Positions 25,623 to 34,817 of a stretch of DNA of 37,356 bases are shown here, in pieces; the stretch's first letter is position 1, and every line of letters starts with the position of its first letter. The notes below the pieces were generated by a model, which saw only the letters and a program-made list of their open reading frames with translations, did no database searches and was not told the DNA's origin. Source of the stretch: Deltaproteobacteria bacterium (GTDB lineage: Bacteria; Myxococcota_A; UBA9160; UBA4427). Location: NCBI GenBank assembly GCA_002691205.1, contig NZHD01000099.1, forward strand, positions 22,568-59,923, in the 5' to 3' direction. Both the position numbers and the translations under genes were made by a program.

Positions 25623-25648
25623 TTTGTCTCCGAACAGGTCGAGACAAA
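25623..25648. promoter_or_regulatory. Operator-like inverted repeat in the amidase/FAH divergent region
   Basis: TTTGTCTC and GAGACAAA are exact eight-base inverted arms separated by ten bases. The pair sits about midway between the divergent amidase and fumarylacetoacetate-hydrolase-family genes, where a dimeric repressor or activator could act on both promoters. No regulator gene is encoded nearby. A stem with a ten-base loop is also possible at the RNA level, but no T tract follows. Confidence 0.5.
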
Positions 25649-25772
25649 GGTCCAAGCACCTAAACAAAGCATCTGGAGAGACCTTTAATACCGTCACTCG
25701 TCAAGCCCTTGTTATTCAGAGCCACTCCATGCAAACTGTAGATAACCGCGACTGCAATCGAAGGAGATCAAC

Positions 25773-26636
25773 ATGCGACTCGTCACTTTCACACATGCCG
25801 GATCCACCCGGCTCGGGCGCCTCGAAGGCGACGAAATCATCGACTTGGGGCAATCATCGCTTCCCGCAACAATGCTTGCTCTTCTTGAAGCAGGACCTGA
25901 AGCGACCTCGAGTGCAGCCGACCTCGATGGACCGCGTGTGGCACTCGAGGAAGCCCGACTTGAGTCACCCATTGCGCGACCCCCTAAAATTCTCGCTGTC
26001 GGCCTGAACTACGCAGATCATGTCGCCGAAGCCAAGATGGAGACTCCTAAAGTCCCCATGATCTTCAACAAACAATCTACATCTATAGTCGGCCCCTATG
26101 ACTCAATCCATCGGCCTCGCGTATCTCACCTTCTTGACTATGAAGGTGAACTCGCCATCGTGATCGGCAAGCGGTGCAGGCATGTCCCTAAAGAACGGGC
26201 ACATGAAGTCATCGCAGGCTACACCGTCTCCAACGATGTTTCTGTCAGAGACTGGCAACTGCGAGTTCCTACGTTCACGATGGGAAAATCCTTTGACACC
26301 CATTGCCCGCTGGGTCCGGCCCTCGTTACCGTGGATGAAATCGGAGGAACGCCTTCTGGCCTTTCCCTCCTGACCACCGTCAATGGTGAGAAAAGACAAC
26401 AAAGCAACACTAAGGAACTCATCTTCGACTGCTTCGATTTAGTCGAACACCTATCGACCGCTTTCACGCTGGAGCCTGGAGACATTATCAGCACAGGAAC
26501 ATGCGGTGGCGTTGGAGGGGCCATGAGCCCGCCGAACTGGCTTGTCCCGGGCGATGTGGTTCGAGTCGAATTTGAAGGCTTAGGGGCCATCGAAAATACC
26601 GTTATCGACGAACCGGAAAGCACCGTGGTCATTTAG
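25773..26636 (+). CDS. Fumarylacetoacetate hydrolase family protein
   Basis: This 287-residue member of the FAH superfamily cleaves or isomerises dicarbonyl compounds in aromatic ring breakdown. The catalytic domain begins at about residue 70 with ILAVGLNYADHVAEA, then FNKQSTSIVGP, the metal-binding acidic pair in LDYEGELAIVIG, VSNDVSVRDWQ and a terminal GDVVRVEFEGLG. The shape and length match 2-hydroxyhepta-2,4-diene-1,7-dioate isomerase or acylpyruvase-like members. The exact reaction cannot be chosen. The start is ATG with AAGGAGATC, a strong ribosome site. It is divergent from the amidase and shares the control region that carries the inverted repeat. Confidence 0.93.
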   Translation: MRLVTFTHAGSTRLGRLEGDEIIDLGQSSLPATMLALLEAGPEATSSAADLDGPRVALEEARLESPIARPPKILAVGLNYADHVAEAKMETPKVPMIFNKQSTSIVGPYDSIHRPRVSHLLDYEGELAIVIGKRCRHVPKERAHEVIAGYTVSNDVSVRDWQLRVPTFTMGKSFDTHCPLGPALVTVDEIGGTPSGLSLLTTVNGEKRQQSNTKELIFDCFDLVEHLSTAFTLEPGDIISTGTCGGVGGAMSPPNWLVPGDVVRVEFEGLGAIENTVIDEPESTVVI

Positions 26637-26793
26637 GGATTCGAGACGATCAAAAAAGTACTGAGTCATCTGAATCCGTACTCTTTCGAGCCCGTGATCT
26701 CCTGTGTACAAGAAAAACGTATCAGTAATTCTTGACCATTTGTGAACAACCCAAACCTTAAGCGACTGCGAGAAAAACCAGCGGAGAATAAAA

Positions 26794-28191
26794 ATGGCTT
26801 CGGAGACAGATAAAGCAAGTCATTTACTCGCAGAAGCCTTTGATGAACTGATTACCAACCTCAAAAAAGCTCGCGACGCGATCGATCAGCCGGAGTTGAT
26901 GCCGCCTCCCGCCAGTCCCCGCATTCTCGCAGAGGGTTATCGCTACCTCATGGGCTTTTTACACAGCGCCATAGAGCGTTCGTTCCACCAAGACTTCAAC
27001 CGGCCCGCTTTTCGTAATGCGTTAAGCATTATCAATCGAGCGACCATTGATAATGCTGATGCCATTTACTTCTATGCCCCCATCGACGGTCAGCGAAGTT
27101 ACCTTATACGAGGAAAGGTGGAGGACCACCGACATTGGTCGGGCGAGGCTCCAAACTCTACTGGACCTCTGGCCCCTCACTACCTGATCTTCGAAACCAG
27201 TGAGGGCGGGTTGGCTGGAGATTCCGGAGACCTCCGAGAACTTATGCCCGGAGTCAAGACTCAAACTGGCCGACTCGATTCGTCTTTGATGGAAGTCGAT
27301 GCCGATGGAGAGTTTGAAATTTTACTCGCCCCCGAACGACCGGAAGGACATTCGGGAAATTTTATTTCGACTCTTAAGATTGTAAAACAGCCCCACCCTC
27401 TTGAGCCCCAAAAAGCCCCAGAGCGTTATGCCAACTACATCAGCGGTCGACAACTTTTCTACGATTGGCAACGAGAGGAAGCCATTCACCTCTCAATCAC
27501 TCAACTCGATCCAGAGGGAAATTTAACCTCCGCCTACGATGTGGATTCTGCAATAGACCAAATACGGAAATGTGGCGAGATCGTCCAGAACCAGATGGCA
27601 TTCTGGAATGCCTTTTGGACAATTCCCATGGGCGCCTACGGAGTCAGGGAAGGCACCCTACCGGGAATCAGCTTTCCACGAAATGCGTTTAATACTATCA
27701 ACGCGGCCTCGGGGGCCACCGGAGGGGGGATGAGCACCAACCTCTATGCGGGCGGGATCTACGAGTTAGACCTCGATGAAGCCTTGATCGTGGAGACCCG
27801 GATTAAACTCAAGCCTCAATATGTCGGCTTCCAGGTGGGAAACCTTTGGGGTGAATCGATGGAATACGGCGGACGAACGGGGAGCCTGAACGGAGCTCAA
27901 AGCACCGTCGATCAAGATGGAGCGATCCGTTGGGTGGTGGCCCATCGAGACCCTGGCGTTCCAAACTGGATCGACACCTCAGGTCATCAGGAAGGCTTCT
28001 TGACGCCCCGCTGGGCCTATAGCGAGACACCCGCTGCCGATGATTGGCCCACGATTTCCGCAAAAAAAGTCAAGTTCGACCAGGTCCGAAAGCATATTCC
28101 GGGAGAAACACCCCATATCTCGCCCGAACAACGCCGAGAGCAAATTGCGATTCGACAAGCCCATGTCCTGAAGCGATACCGCTCGTTCTAA
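26794..28191 (+). CDS. Uncharacterised protein, DUF1214-like
   Basis: This 465-residue protein without a signal peptide or membrane segment is not a known enzyme. The middle part (about 80-205) resembles DUF1214-type domains: ADAIYFYAPIDGQRSYLIRG followed by DADGEFEILLAPERPEGHSGN. The C-terminal half has a second similar strand pattern (GGIYELDLDEALIVET, YVGFQVGNLWGES) with WVVAHRDPGVPNW. Proteins of this kind are common in marine and soil proteobacteria, often near xenobiotic or steroid catabolic genes, and have no agreed role. The start is ATG with GCGGAG nine bases upstream. It has its own 157-base upstream gap. Its stop overlaps the convergent DUF3604 stop within four bases (CTAA). Confidence 0.7.
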   Translation: MASETDKASHLLAEAFDELITNLKKARDAIDQPELMPPPASPRILAEGYRYLMGFLHSAIERSFHQDFNRPAFRNALSIINRATIDNADAIYFYAPIDGQRSYLIRGKVEDHRHWSGEAPNSTGPLAPHYLIFETSEGGLAGDSGDLRELMPGVKTQTGRLDSSLMEVDADGEFEILLAPERPEGHSGNFISTLKIVKQPHPLEPQKAPERYANYISGRQLFYDWQREEAIHLSITQLDPEGNLTSAYDVDSAIDQIRKCGEIVQNQMAFWNAFWTIPMGAYGVREGTLPGISFPRNAFNTINAASGATGGGMSTNLYAGGIYELDLDEALIVETRIKLKPQYVGFQVGNLWGESMEYGGRTGSLNGAQSTVDQDGAIRWVVAHRDPGVPNWIDTSGHQEGFLTPRWAYSETPAADDWPTISAKKVKFDQVRKHIPGETPHISPEQRREQIAIRQAHVLKRYRSF

Positions 28192-30137
28192 AGGGCTTCC
28201 GGCGAATTTTCGGTCGAGTACCAGATCGGGGAACTCCAAGCCCTTTCTTGAATCACAGGCTGATGGGATTCCGCACAACACGGTTCAAACCCCTCGCTGA
28301 TCGTCGACGGGTCTGAGCAAACGACACCCGCCTCGACACATGCCCATTGACTCCAACGGCAGCTTGGATTTTCGAAAGCCCTCGCGTAATAGAAGGCCGA
28401 CTGAGCAGAATCGAAATCTGGGTCTTGCCAAACCGTGCACAGACGCGAATGCCCCGTGCCCTTTCGTGTACAAGTCCCTAAATCCACGGTCCCATCCGTA
28501 TCTCCTCCCGCTACGGTGATGACCTTCTCACGCAATTCTCCGTCTTCCAACCAACCCTTGATGATCTCTATACGCTCAAGGGGAGCTTGTTTCTTCGAAG
28601 GATCACGCAGAGCGGAAACAGCAAAAGTCGGGGCCGGCGATGTCTCTGTGACCGGAGAAAGGTCGCCTCCCATAGGGACGCCGTGGGCGTATGCATGTTC
28701 GATAAAATCAGATTGATCGCAAAGGTCCTCGGGGTAATCCCACCCCCCGAAGAAGCGAAGAACAGGACGCGTGCCGCTCGTGCCATACACTTCGCGACGC
28801 AACATGGATTCAAAGAGGCTGTCGCGACTCTTATCTTCAGCCCATAAAACAGCTAGGCCTCCAGGATTAAATTCAAGATTGTCGACGAGGCCGACAGGCA
28901 CTTCGTCACGCGCATACTTACCCGCTCCGCCATGGCCTGGGTGCCCCTTCTCCTCAGTGAGGCCGGGTGTCCCAAGGTGTGTATCCGTACTCGCAATCAT
29001 TCCATACTTAAGAGGATTTACTCCCAGTTTTTCCTCTAGATCTAAACCCCGCTTAAGAGCATCTCGAACATAATCTACCTGCTGCAAAGGCTCAGGAGGA
29101 CCGAACATCGAATACTTTCGAACAGCCACTTTTTCAAACTGGCAGGCCTCATCGCTTGATCCCGGACTGATCGCACACTCAGAGTCACCTTTGTGCTGCA
29201 TGACCTCTGCTAGGCGATCGTAACGGTTCCGCAACAGAGCTTCCTCTGATCCAATTTCACCCCCGAGTTCAGCTGCCGATGTGAACGCATACCCCTTTGA
29301 CAGGTTCGAATTATGAGGAATCGTGATGGCTTCACAGCCGTCTCCTGCGCCGCTGCACTGACGGTCAAGCTCTTTCCAAAGGTTGATCGCTTCCAGGCCC
29401 GTTTCCATCTTCGAAATAGGGAGATCAACGACTCGTTCATTCCTAAAAATTACGTTTCGATGTAAGTGCCCACCTCCGCCCGGTGCCGTCGTCCACTCAT
29501 AACCCACAAAACTCGTAAATTGACAGTCTTCACTGCGATCATAGGCCTCTTCTGCAGCCTCTTGAGTACTTGTCCAAACGGTATCCGCCGCCGTCAAGCA
29601 GTTCTCCCCGTCCTGCCCGCAGTACCCCCATCGGTCATCAGAAAGCATCGCATATCGAGCATTCATAATGAAAAAGGATACTCGTGGAAACTCTCGATAC
29701 ATCCAACATACCCAGCTGTCATAGCCAGGTGCGTCAGGCGTTTTACAGATATGGACTTCACCTATTTGTTCTCCATGATCAGTGACCACCGCGAAGTCCA
29801 ATGGCCGGTCTAGCATCACACTTCGGAGAGCACGCCCTTCGCTATCAAAAGGCTGAATCCCAGCAGGATGCCCCTTTGCGAATCGGTAAGCATCATCCGG
29901 TGTCATCCTTGTGCCCTGAGTACTTGCATCCTGGGAGTGAGTTGTATGGATATGAGTATCTCCAAAAAACGGCTGACGCAGTCGATCATAATCACGGCAA
30001 GCCTCTCTCATCTCGCTGATTCGGTAGGGCCTAGTCGATGTCTCCATCGACCCACTTCCCTCTCGTGATTCCGAGTGAGCTAAGGAAACAGAAAAACTGT
30101 TGATACAAAGGCTCAACAGAAGTGCTTTCAGAATCAT
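28188..30137 (-). CDS. Secreted DUF3604 protein (PHP-like metallohydrolase fold)
   Basis: This 649-residue protein has a signal peptide (LKALLLSLCINSFSVSLAHSE). The DUF3604 domain fills nearly the whole chain: FFGDTHIHTTHSQDAS near residue 55, FAVVTDHGEQIG, TIPHNSNLSKG and MIASTDTHLGTPG. The His/Asp-rich motifs resemble PHP-type metal sites, so a metal-dependent hydrolase in the periplasm is likely, but the substrate is unknown. It carries many Cys residues, which suits an exported, disulfide-bonded protein and is notable beside the DsbD/ScsB-type reductase. The start is ATG with GAGGAG seven bases upstream. It is divergent from that reductase gene across about 250 bases. Confidence 0.93.
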   Translation of the reverse strand: MILKALLLSLCINSFSVSLAHSESREGSGSMETSTRPYRISEMREACRDYDRLRQPFFGDTHIHTTHSQDASTQGTRMTPDDAYRFAKGHPAGIQPFDSEGRALRSVMLDRPLDFAVVTDHGEQIGEVHICKTPDAPGYDSWVCWMYREFPRVSFFIMNARYAMLSDDRWGYCGQDGENCLTAADTVWTSTQEAAEEAYDRSEDCQFTSFVGYEWTTAPGGGGHLHRNVIFRNERVVDLPISKMETGLEAINLWKELDRQCSGAGDGCEAITIPHNSNLSKGYAFTSAAELGGEIGSEEALLRNRYDRLAEVMQHKGDSECAISPGSSDEACQFEKVAVRKYSMFGPPEPLQQVDYVRDALKRGLDLEEKLGVNPLKYGMIASTDTHLGTPGLTEEKGHPGHGGAGKYARDEVPVGLVDNLEFNPGGLAVLWAEDKSRDSLFESMLRREVYGTSGTRPVLRFFGGWDYPEDLCDQSDFIEHAYAHGVPMGGDLSPVTETSPAPTFAVSALRDPSKKQAPLERIEIIKGWLEDGELREKVITVAGGDTDGTVDLGTCTRKGTGHSRLCTVWQDPDFDSAQSAFYYARAFENPSCRWSQWACVEAGVVCSDPSTISEGFEPCCAESHQPVIQERAWSSPIWYSTENSPEAL

Positions 30138-30388
30138 AGGGGCTCCTCGTCTTCGGCCTTCCTGGAATAAATCAACGCGACTGCGCTAAACTCTGGTTCG
30201 AAATTTCGGTCTCCTTTAGGCTACACCAGTGAGAGCAGAGTATGCTGACAACAGAAAATCCCTTTCGTAAAATCTGCCAAAGCTCAACCCGCTGGCCTTC
30301 ATCGAACTCAATGTCGGGAATCACCAGGAAATTCTCCCGATTCGACAGATCAGCTCTTGAGGCCTCCCCGCTGAAAACGGACCTACGC

Positions 30389-32665
30389 ATGTCTTTACTC
30401 TTCCTCGCTAGCGCCCTCCTCTATTTGTTATTTTCGGCTCCCATGGGATGGGCAGCGCCTTCTGTGCCCGAAGGGGCCTTTGGAGCGGGTGGGATCTCAA
30501 GCGAAGGACCGGTGGTTGAGGCGCGTTTGCTCGTCGATGCGAGCGCCGTGATGCCCGGCGAAATGATTCATGCCGGAGTGCTTTTCGACATTCAAGACGG
30601 CTGGCATATGTACTGGCGCAACCCTGGAGACTCGGGCCTTCCCACGCGACTGGAATGGAAGGTCGAAGGGGCGGATGTGGGTCCCATTCGATGGCCGGCG
30701 CCGACGGCATTCAAAGAAGCCGAAGGTACGCTTATGACCTACGGATATGCGGATCGCGTCTTGCTCGAAAACGACTTGCTCATTACGGCTTCAGTGGGCA
30801 GCCAACTTAATCTCGCCGTCGACGCCGACTTTCTCATCTGCAAGGAACTCTGTATCCCTGGAGAGATTTCCCTTCGGCGCTCTGTTCCTGTCACCGAAAG
30901 GTCAGAAGCAGCCGGCTCCAAAACTCAAGATCTTTTTTCAACTTGGGCCGCGCTCACCCCTGGCTCGCCGGCATCTATGGGCCTGTCAGTCAACGAACTT
31001 TACTCACAGAGCGCGATTCGTCCAGGCGACCGATTTACCGGGGCCATTTCGCTGACCTGTGAGCCCGACACGCTCCTTTCAGAGAAGTGTCAAGGATTAA
31101 AGCCCTACCAAGGTCGCATAGAGGATCGCTTTATTCCCGATGACTTGCATCCGATTGACTTAGAGGTCTCTGGAAGTCGTATGCATCCATTTTCGGATGG
31201 AGTACTCATTACTTTTAGGGCCGAAGCCTATGCAGATCGCTTTCCCGCGGAATTGCGAATTCGAGGCGTGGCTCGACTCCAGAACGATCGCGATGATCTC
31301 TTGCTCGTTGAGATCGACCTGCCCATGACTCTCGCTGAAGCCGGCAGCGAAATCCTCCTTCTTGAAAACCCTTGGCTTGAACCCGAAGATGAAGAGAATT
31401 TCAACTTGTCCATCTCGCTCTGGCAAGCTTTTCTGCTCGCTTTTCTTGGCGGTTTGATTCTAAATTTGATGCCGTGCGTGCTTCCCGTTCTAGCAATTAA
31501 AGTTTTTGGGATCACGGAAAGAGCACACAGCGCTCGTTCCGATCTGATCAAAAATGGGGCCGCCTATACGCTTGGAATTCTCGTGACCATGGTGGCGCTT
31601 GGGTCAATCGTCATCAGCCTTCGAGCCGCAGGAACATCGGTGGGATGGGGCTTTCAGTTCCAAGAACCCGTGTTCGTCGCCTCTATTGCGGCCCTTCTCC
31701 TGGCCTTCGCGCTCAACCTTTTCGGCGTATTTGAAATTGGAGTCCCAGGGGCCCGGTGGATGCAAACCGGAGGGGCCTCAGAGGGCAGCGAATTTCGAGC
31801 CAGTTTTTTTGAGGGGCTTCTCGCTGTCCTACTCGCCACGCCTTGCTCAGCCCCGTTCTTGGGAACCGCTGTCGGGCTTGCCTTTGCGAGCTCAGCACCG
31901 GTCATTCTCGCGATCTTTATCGCGATCGGACTGGGTCTCGCCGCGCCCTTTGTTCTCATCACCCTGATTCCTGGATGGGCTCGGATCCTTCCCCGAAGTG
32001 GGCCATGGATGCTCCAACTCCGAGCCGTTCTTGGGTTCGCCCTCTTAGCGACTCTGATCTGGCTTCTCTGGATCGTGGGTCGACAAGTCGGGACGGATGG
32101 AATGGCTCTACTTCTCCTCTTCCTCTTGTTTCTCGGATTCGCCAGTTGGTTGTATGGAGTCCGGCAGCGTTCAAACGAAGATGGGCGCGCTCCCTTTGCG
32201 GCCATCATTATGATTCTGCTCACTATCGGAGCGCTCATCTGGCTTCCTCTTCGCCCCGAAGAAGAAAAAATCGAGAAACTCAAGGTTCAATCTGAGATCC
32301 CTTCCTTCGACCCTGTAGAAGTTGATCGAGAGGTCTTAGCCGGCAGGCCTGCCTTTATTTATTTCACAGCGGACTGGTGTCTCACCTGCAAACTCAATGA
32401 ACGTACGGTTCTTAATGACGAACGCGTCCTGGAGGACCTCGAAAAACGAAACGTCGCTGTATTCAAGGCCGACTGGACCCTTCGAGACGAAGAAATAAGA
32501 CAAGAACTCGCGCAGTTCGGTCGAGCCGGTGTTCCGCTTTATCTGCTCTACAACCCCGAAGAACCGAACCGGCCTAAGGTTCTCCCCGAACTTCTAAGCG
32601 TGGACCTCGTTCTTGATGAACTCTCACAAGTGAGAGAGACCACGAACAGAAAAGCCGGCTTCTGA
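30389..32665 (+). CDS. DsbD/ScsB-like thiol:disulfide reductase
   Basis: This is a membrane reductase of 758 residues from the chosen start. It passes electrons from cytoplasmic thioredoxin to periplasmic thiol proteins. A signal peptide (SLLFLASALLYLLFSAP) is followed by an N-terminal ScsB/DsbD-like periplasmic domain (WHMYWRNPGDSG; Cys pair in LICKELCIPG). A DsbD-beta-type block of about eight helices carries the two transport Cys in LMPCVLPVLAIK and ATPCSAPFLG, and the C-terminal thioredoxin domain has WCLTC. All three relay sites are present. I chose ATG at 30389 because the 49 residues read from 30242 are not signal-like and would hide the export signal. The long N-terminal domain favours ScsB over classical DsbD. 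Confidence 0.9.
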   Translation: MSLLFLASALLYLLFSAPMGWAAPSVPEGAFGAGGISSEGPVVEARLLVDASAVMPGEMIHAGVLFDIQDGWHMYWRNPGDSGLPTRLEWKVEGADVGPIRWPAPTAFKEAEGTLMTYGYADRVLLENDLLITASVGSQLNLAVDADFLICKELCIPGEISLRRSVPVTERSEAAGSKTQDLFSTWAALTPGSPASMGLSVNELYSQSAIRPGDRFTGAISLTCEPDTLLSEKCQGLKPYQGRIEDRFIPDDLHPIDLEVSGSRMHPFSDGVLITFRAEAYADRFPAELRIRGVARLQNDRDDLLLVEIDLPMTLAEAGSEILLLENPWLEPEDEENFNLSISLWQAFLLAFLGGLILNLMPCVLPVLAIKVFGITERAHSARSDLIKNGAAYTLGILVTMVALGSIVISLRAAGTSVGWGFQFQEPVFVASIAALLLAFALNLFGVFEIGVPGARWMQTGGASEGSEFRASFFEGLLAVLLATPCSAPFLGTAVGLAFASSAPVILAIFIAIGLGLAAPFVLITLIPGWARILPRSGPWMLQLRAVLGFALLATLIWLLWIVGRQVGTDGMALLLLFLLFLGFASWLYGVRQRSNEDGRAPFAAIIMILLTIGALIWLPLRPEEEKIEKLKVQSEIPSFDPVEVDREVLAGRPAFIYFTADWCLTCKLNERTVLNDERVLEDLEKRNVAVFKADWTLRDEEIRQELAQFGRAGVPLYLLYNPEEPNRPKVLPELLSVDLVLDELSQVRETTNRKAGF

Positions 32666-32721
32666 GTCATCTCGAAGACGAGCCCCATCCGTCTTACACC
32701 GCAAGGCCGGGGAAACCTTAC

Positions 32722-32750
32722 TTGCTCCAGCCTCTATTGGCATGTACTAT
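32722..32750 (+). promoter_or_regulatory. Possible sigma70-type promoter for the haloalkane dehalogenase gene
   Basis: TTGCTC and TACTAT are separated by 17 bases and lie 63 bases before the dehalogenase start. The -10 box matches the consensus at four of six positions and the -35 box at three of six. The gap after the reductase gene (about 147 bases) makes an independent promoter likely, but this exact site is only a candidate by eye. Confidence 0.3.
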
Positions 32751-32812
32751 GTCGAAATAGTCAGACACTGCCCGAGCATGACTAAAACATCGCTGCAGGA
32801 GAACTCCCAATC

Positions 32813-33823
32813 ATGAAATGCCTAAGAACACCCGATGAGCGCTTCAGTGACCTTCCCGATTACCCCTTTGAGCCCCAATACACAGAGGTCGACGACGGCG
32901 ACGGCGGAAGTCTCCGCATACATCATGTAGATGAAGGGCCTGCCCACGCACCCATTGCGCTCTGCATGCACGGCCAACCCAGTTGGAGCTTCTTGTATCG
33001 GCACATGATTTCTGGACTGACACAGGCAGGGTTGCGGGTCCTCGCCCCCGATCTGGTGGGATACGGTCGTTCAGACAAACCAGCGGCCCTCACCGACTAC
33101 TCTTACCAACGGCAAGTTGACTGGATGACCGCATGGCTGATCAAAAACGATGTCAAAGGAGCCACCTTCTTTGGACAAGACTGGGGCGGCCTCATCGGCC
33201 TAAGAATGGTGGCTGAGAATCCTGAACGCTTTGATCAAGTCGTCATCTCAAATACAGGTCTTCCGGCCCCTCAAAATACTCCATCGGAACTCTCCGAAGA
33301 GGTTCGACGTTTTCGCGCCGAAGCCCCAACACCAACCCTACCCGAGGTCATGGAAGCACTCGCCGGGGGTGACCCCGATCGGTTTGCCTTCTCCTTTGCT
33401 CATTGGCAGAAATGGTGCTGGGAAAATGAAGACCTTCCAGTGAGCCTCGCCGTACTGGGTGCAAGCGGGGGCAAGCCGCTCACGCCCGAAGAACTCGCCG
33501 CCTATGATGCCCCCTTTCCCGACTCCAGCTACAAAATGGGCCCGCGAGCCATGCCTACGCAAGTGCCCACTCTGAGCGATGACCCCTCGGTCGCAGCGAA
33601 TCTAAAGGCTTGGGAAGTTTTTAAGAAATGGGAAAAGCCCTTCCTCTGTGCCTTTAGTGACAATGACCCTGTGAGCGCTGGCGCTGACATTCATTTTACA
33701 GCCACGGTGCCGGGGGCAAAGGGCCTCAATCATTCAAGAGTAAACGGCGGCGGTCACTTTCTGCAGGAATCCAAAAGTGAAGAGTTGGTTCAACGAATTG
33801 TCGAACTCGCCAAGTCAAATTGA
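32813..33823 (+). CDS. Haloalkane dehalogenase-like alpha/beta hydrolase
   Basis: This 336-residue alpha/beta hydrolase resembles haloalkane dehalogenases of the DhlA/DhmA group, which cut carbon-halogen bonds to give alcohol and halide. The nucleophile Asp lies in GQDWGG, with the following Trp that helps hold the halide. The acid Asp is probably in FSDNDPVS and the base His in NGGGHFLQE. The oxyanion region reads HGQPSWSFLYR. Gln replaces the Glu found after HG in DhlA, so substrate choice may differ. The start is ATG with AGGAG eleven bases upstream. A related hydrolase such as an epoxide hydrolase is less likely, because the GQDWGG-plus-Trp pattern is dehalogenase-like. Confidence 0.87.
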   Translation: MKCLRTPDERFSDLPDYPFEPQYTEVDDGDGGSLRIHHVDEGPAHAPIALCMHGQPSWSFLYRHMISGLTQAGLRVLAPDLVGYGRSDKPAALTDYSYQRQVDWMTAWLIKNDVKGATFFGQDWGGLIGLRMVAENPERFDQVVISNTGLPAPQNTPSELSEEVRRFRAEAPTPTLPEVMEALAGGDPDRFAFSFAHWQKWCWENEDLPVSLAVLGASGGKPLTPEELAAYDAPFPDSSYKMGPRAMPTQVPTLSDDPSVAANLKAWEVFKKWEKPFLCAFSDNDPVSAGADIHFTATVPGAKGLNHSRVNGGGHFLQESKSEELVQRIVELAKSN

Positions 33824-33954
33824 AGATTCCTGATTGAACTTGGATAAAAAACTGAAAACCTTCTAGATCAAGTGTTTTCGATTTCAGAATCCGGCCTTAA
33901 AAAGTCTCGTGCAGTTTAAGTCTGTTCTGATTCCATCGTGCCATACTCCAAGCT

Positions 33955-34737
33955 ATGGAAATATTCTCTTGGATAGGCGACTTAGCTGCTTGGCAGGCAG
34001 GCTTGCTTATCGCGGCTGCAGTCGCGACCTCGATTATATCGGCCATCGTTGGCATGGCCGGCGGCATCACTCTTCTTGCCGTCATGCTGCTCTTTATGGA
34101 TCCACTGGAAGCCATCCCACTCCACGCAATCGTTCAAATGGTTTCCAATGGGTCAAGAAGCATCATCCATCGAAAACATATTCAGTGGAAGATCATTTGG
34201 CCTTTCCTTCTGCCTCTCATTCCGTTGGGATGGTGGAGTCTTGAAATTGCACAACAGCTTGAGCCTGACTTAGCGCGCACCTTAATTGGAGTCTTTGTGC
34301 TTGTGGCCACTTGGCGACCGAATTGGATTTGGCTCGGTAGAGAACCAGCGAAAGCAAGTCCAAAGTTTCGTTTTCTAGGACTTGGTATTGTGGTGGGGTT
34401 TCTAAATGTGACATTTGGTGCCACAGGCCCACTCATCGCTCCCTTTTTCTTAAATCTCGGACTCAATCGCTTTGAGCTCATCGGCAGCAAGGCCGCTTGC
34501 CAAATGGGAAGTCATATCGCAAAGATCTTGATCTTCGGATTAGTGGGCTTTGCCTATCTCCACTGGGCCGGGCTCATCGTCTGGCTGTGTGGCGGCGTTA
34601 TTGTTGGAACCGCTGTGGGCACTCGAATTCTTGAAAAAGTTGATGAGGTCTGGTTTGTCCGGATTTATCAGAGCGTACTCACTCTCGTTGCTCTACGTCT
34701 CGCCCTTGCAGAGATTCCCGCCCTTCTGGGCATCTAA
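33955..34737 (+). CDS. TauE/SafE (TSUP) family permease
   Basis: This 260-residue membrane protein has about eight hydrophobic helices in two repeats, typical of the TSUP family that exports sulfite or organosulfur and related anions. The repeat marks are AIVGMAGGITLLAVML near residue 30 and VVGFLNVTFGATGPLIAPFF near 145, followed by SKAACQMGSHIAKI. The length is normal. No clear ribosome site precedes the ATG at 33955, but no better start is in frame. It is separated from the dehalogenase by 131 bases. The substrate cannot be told. Confidence 0.88.
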   Translation: MEIFSWIGDLAAWQAGLLIAAAVATSIISAIVGMAGGITLLAVMLLFMDPLEAIPLHAIVQMVSNGSRSIIHRKHIQWKIIWPFLLPLIPLGWWSLEIAQQLEPDLARTLIGVFVLVATWRPNWIWLGREPAKASPKFRFLGLGIVVGFLNVTFGATGPLIAPFFLNLGLNRFELIGSKAACQMGSHIAKILIFGLVGFAYLHWAGLIVWLCGGVIVGTAVGTRILEKVDEVWFVRIYQSVLTLVALRLALAEIPALLGI

Positions 34738-34817
34738 AAAGCTGAGGCTACCGACTCACCCTGAAAATCATTCTTCGCTACGATTAAGCTCTTCCAACGC
34801 GCTCGACGGAGTACCCA

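Noticed and set aside
30242..30388. 49-residue N-terminal extension of the DsbD/ScsB-like reductase
   Set aside because: The residues are polar and composition is unlike an export signal, whereas the ATG at 30389 is followed at once by a good signal peptide.
31654..32283. 209-codon leftward frame inside the DsbD/ScsB-like gene
   Set aside because: It is antisense to a membrane-domain coding region with strong family motifs. Its Arg/Ser/Pro-rich product is typical of a shadow frame.
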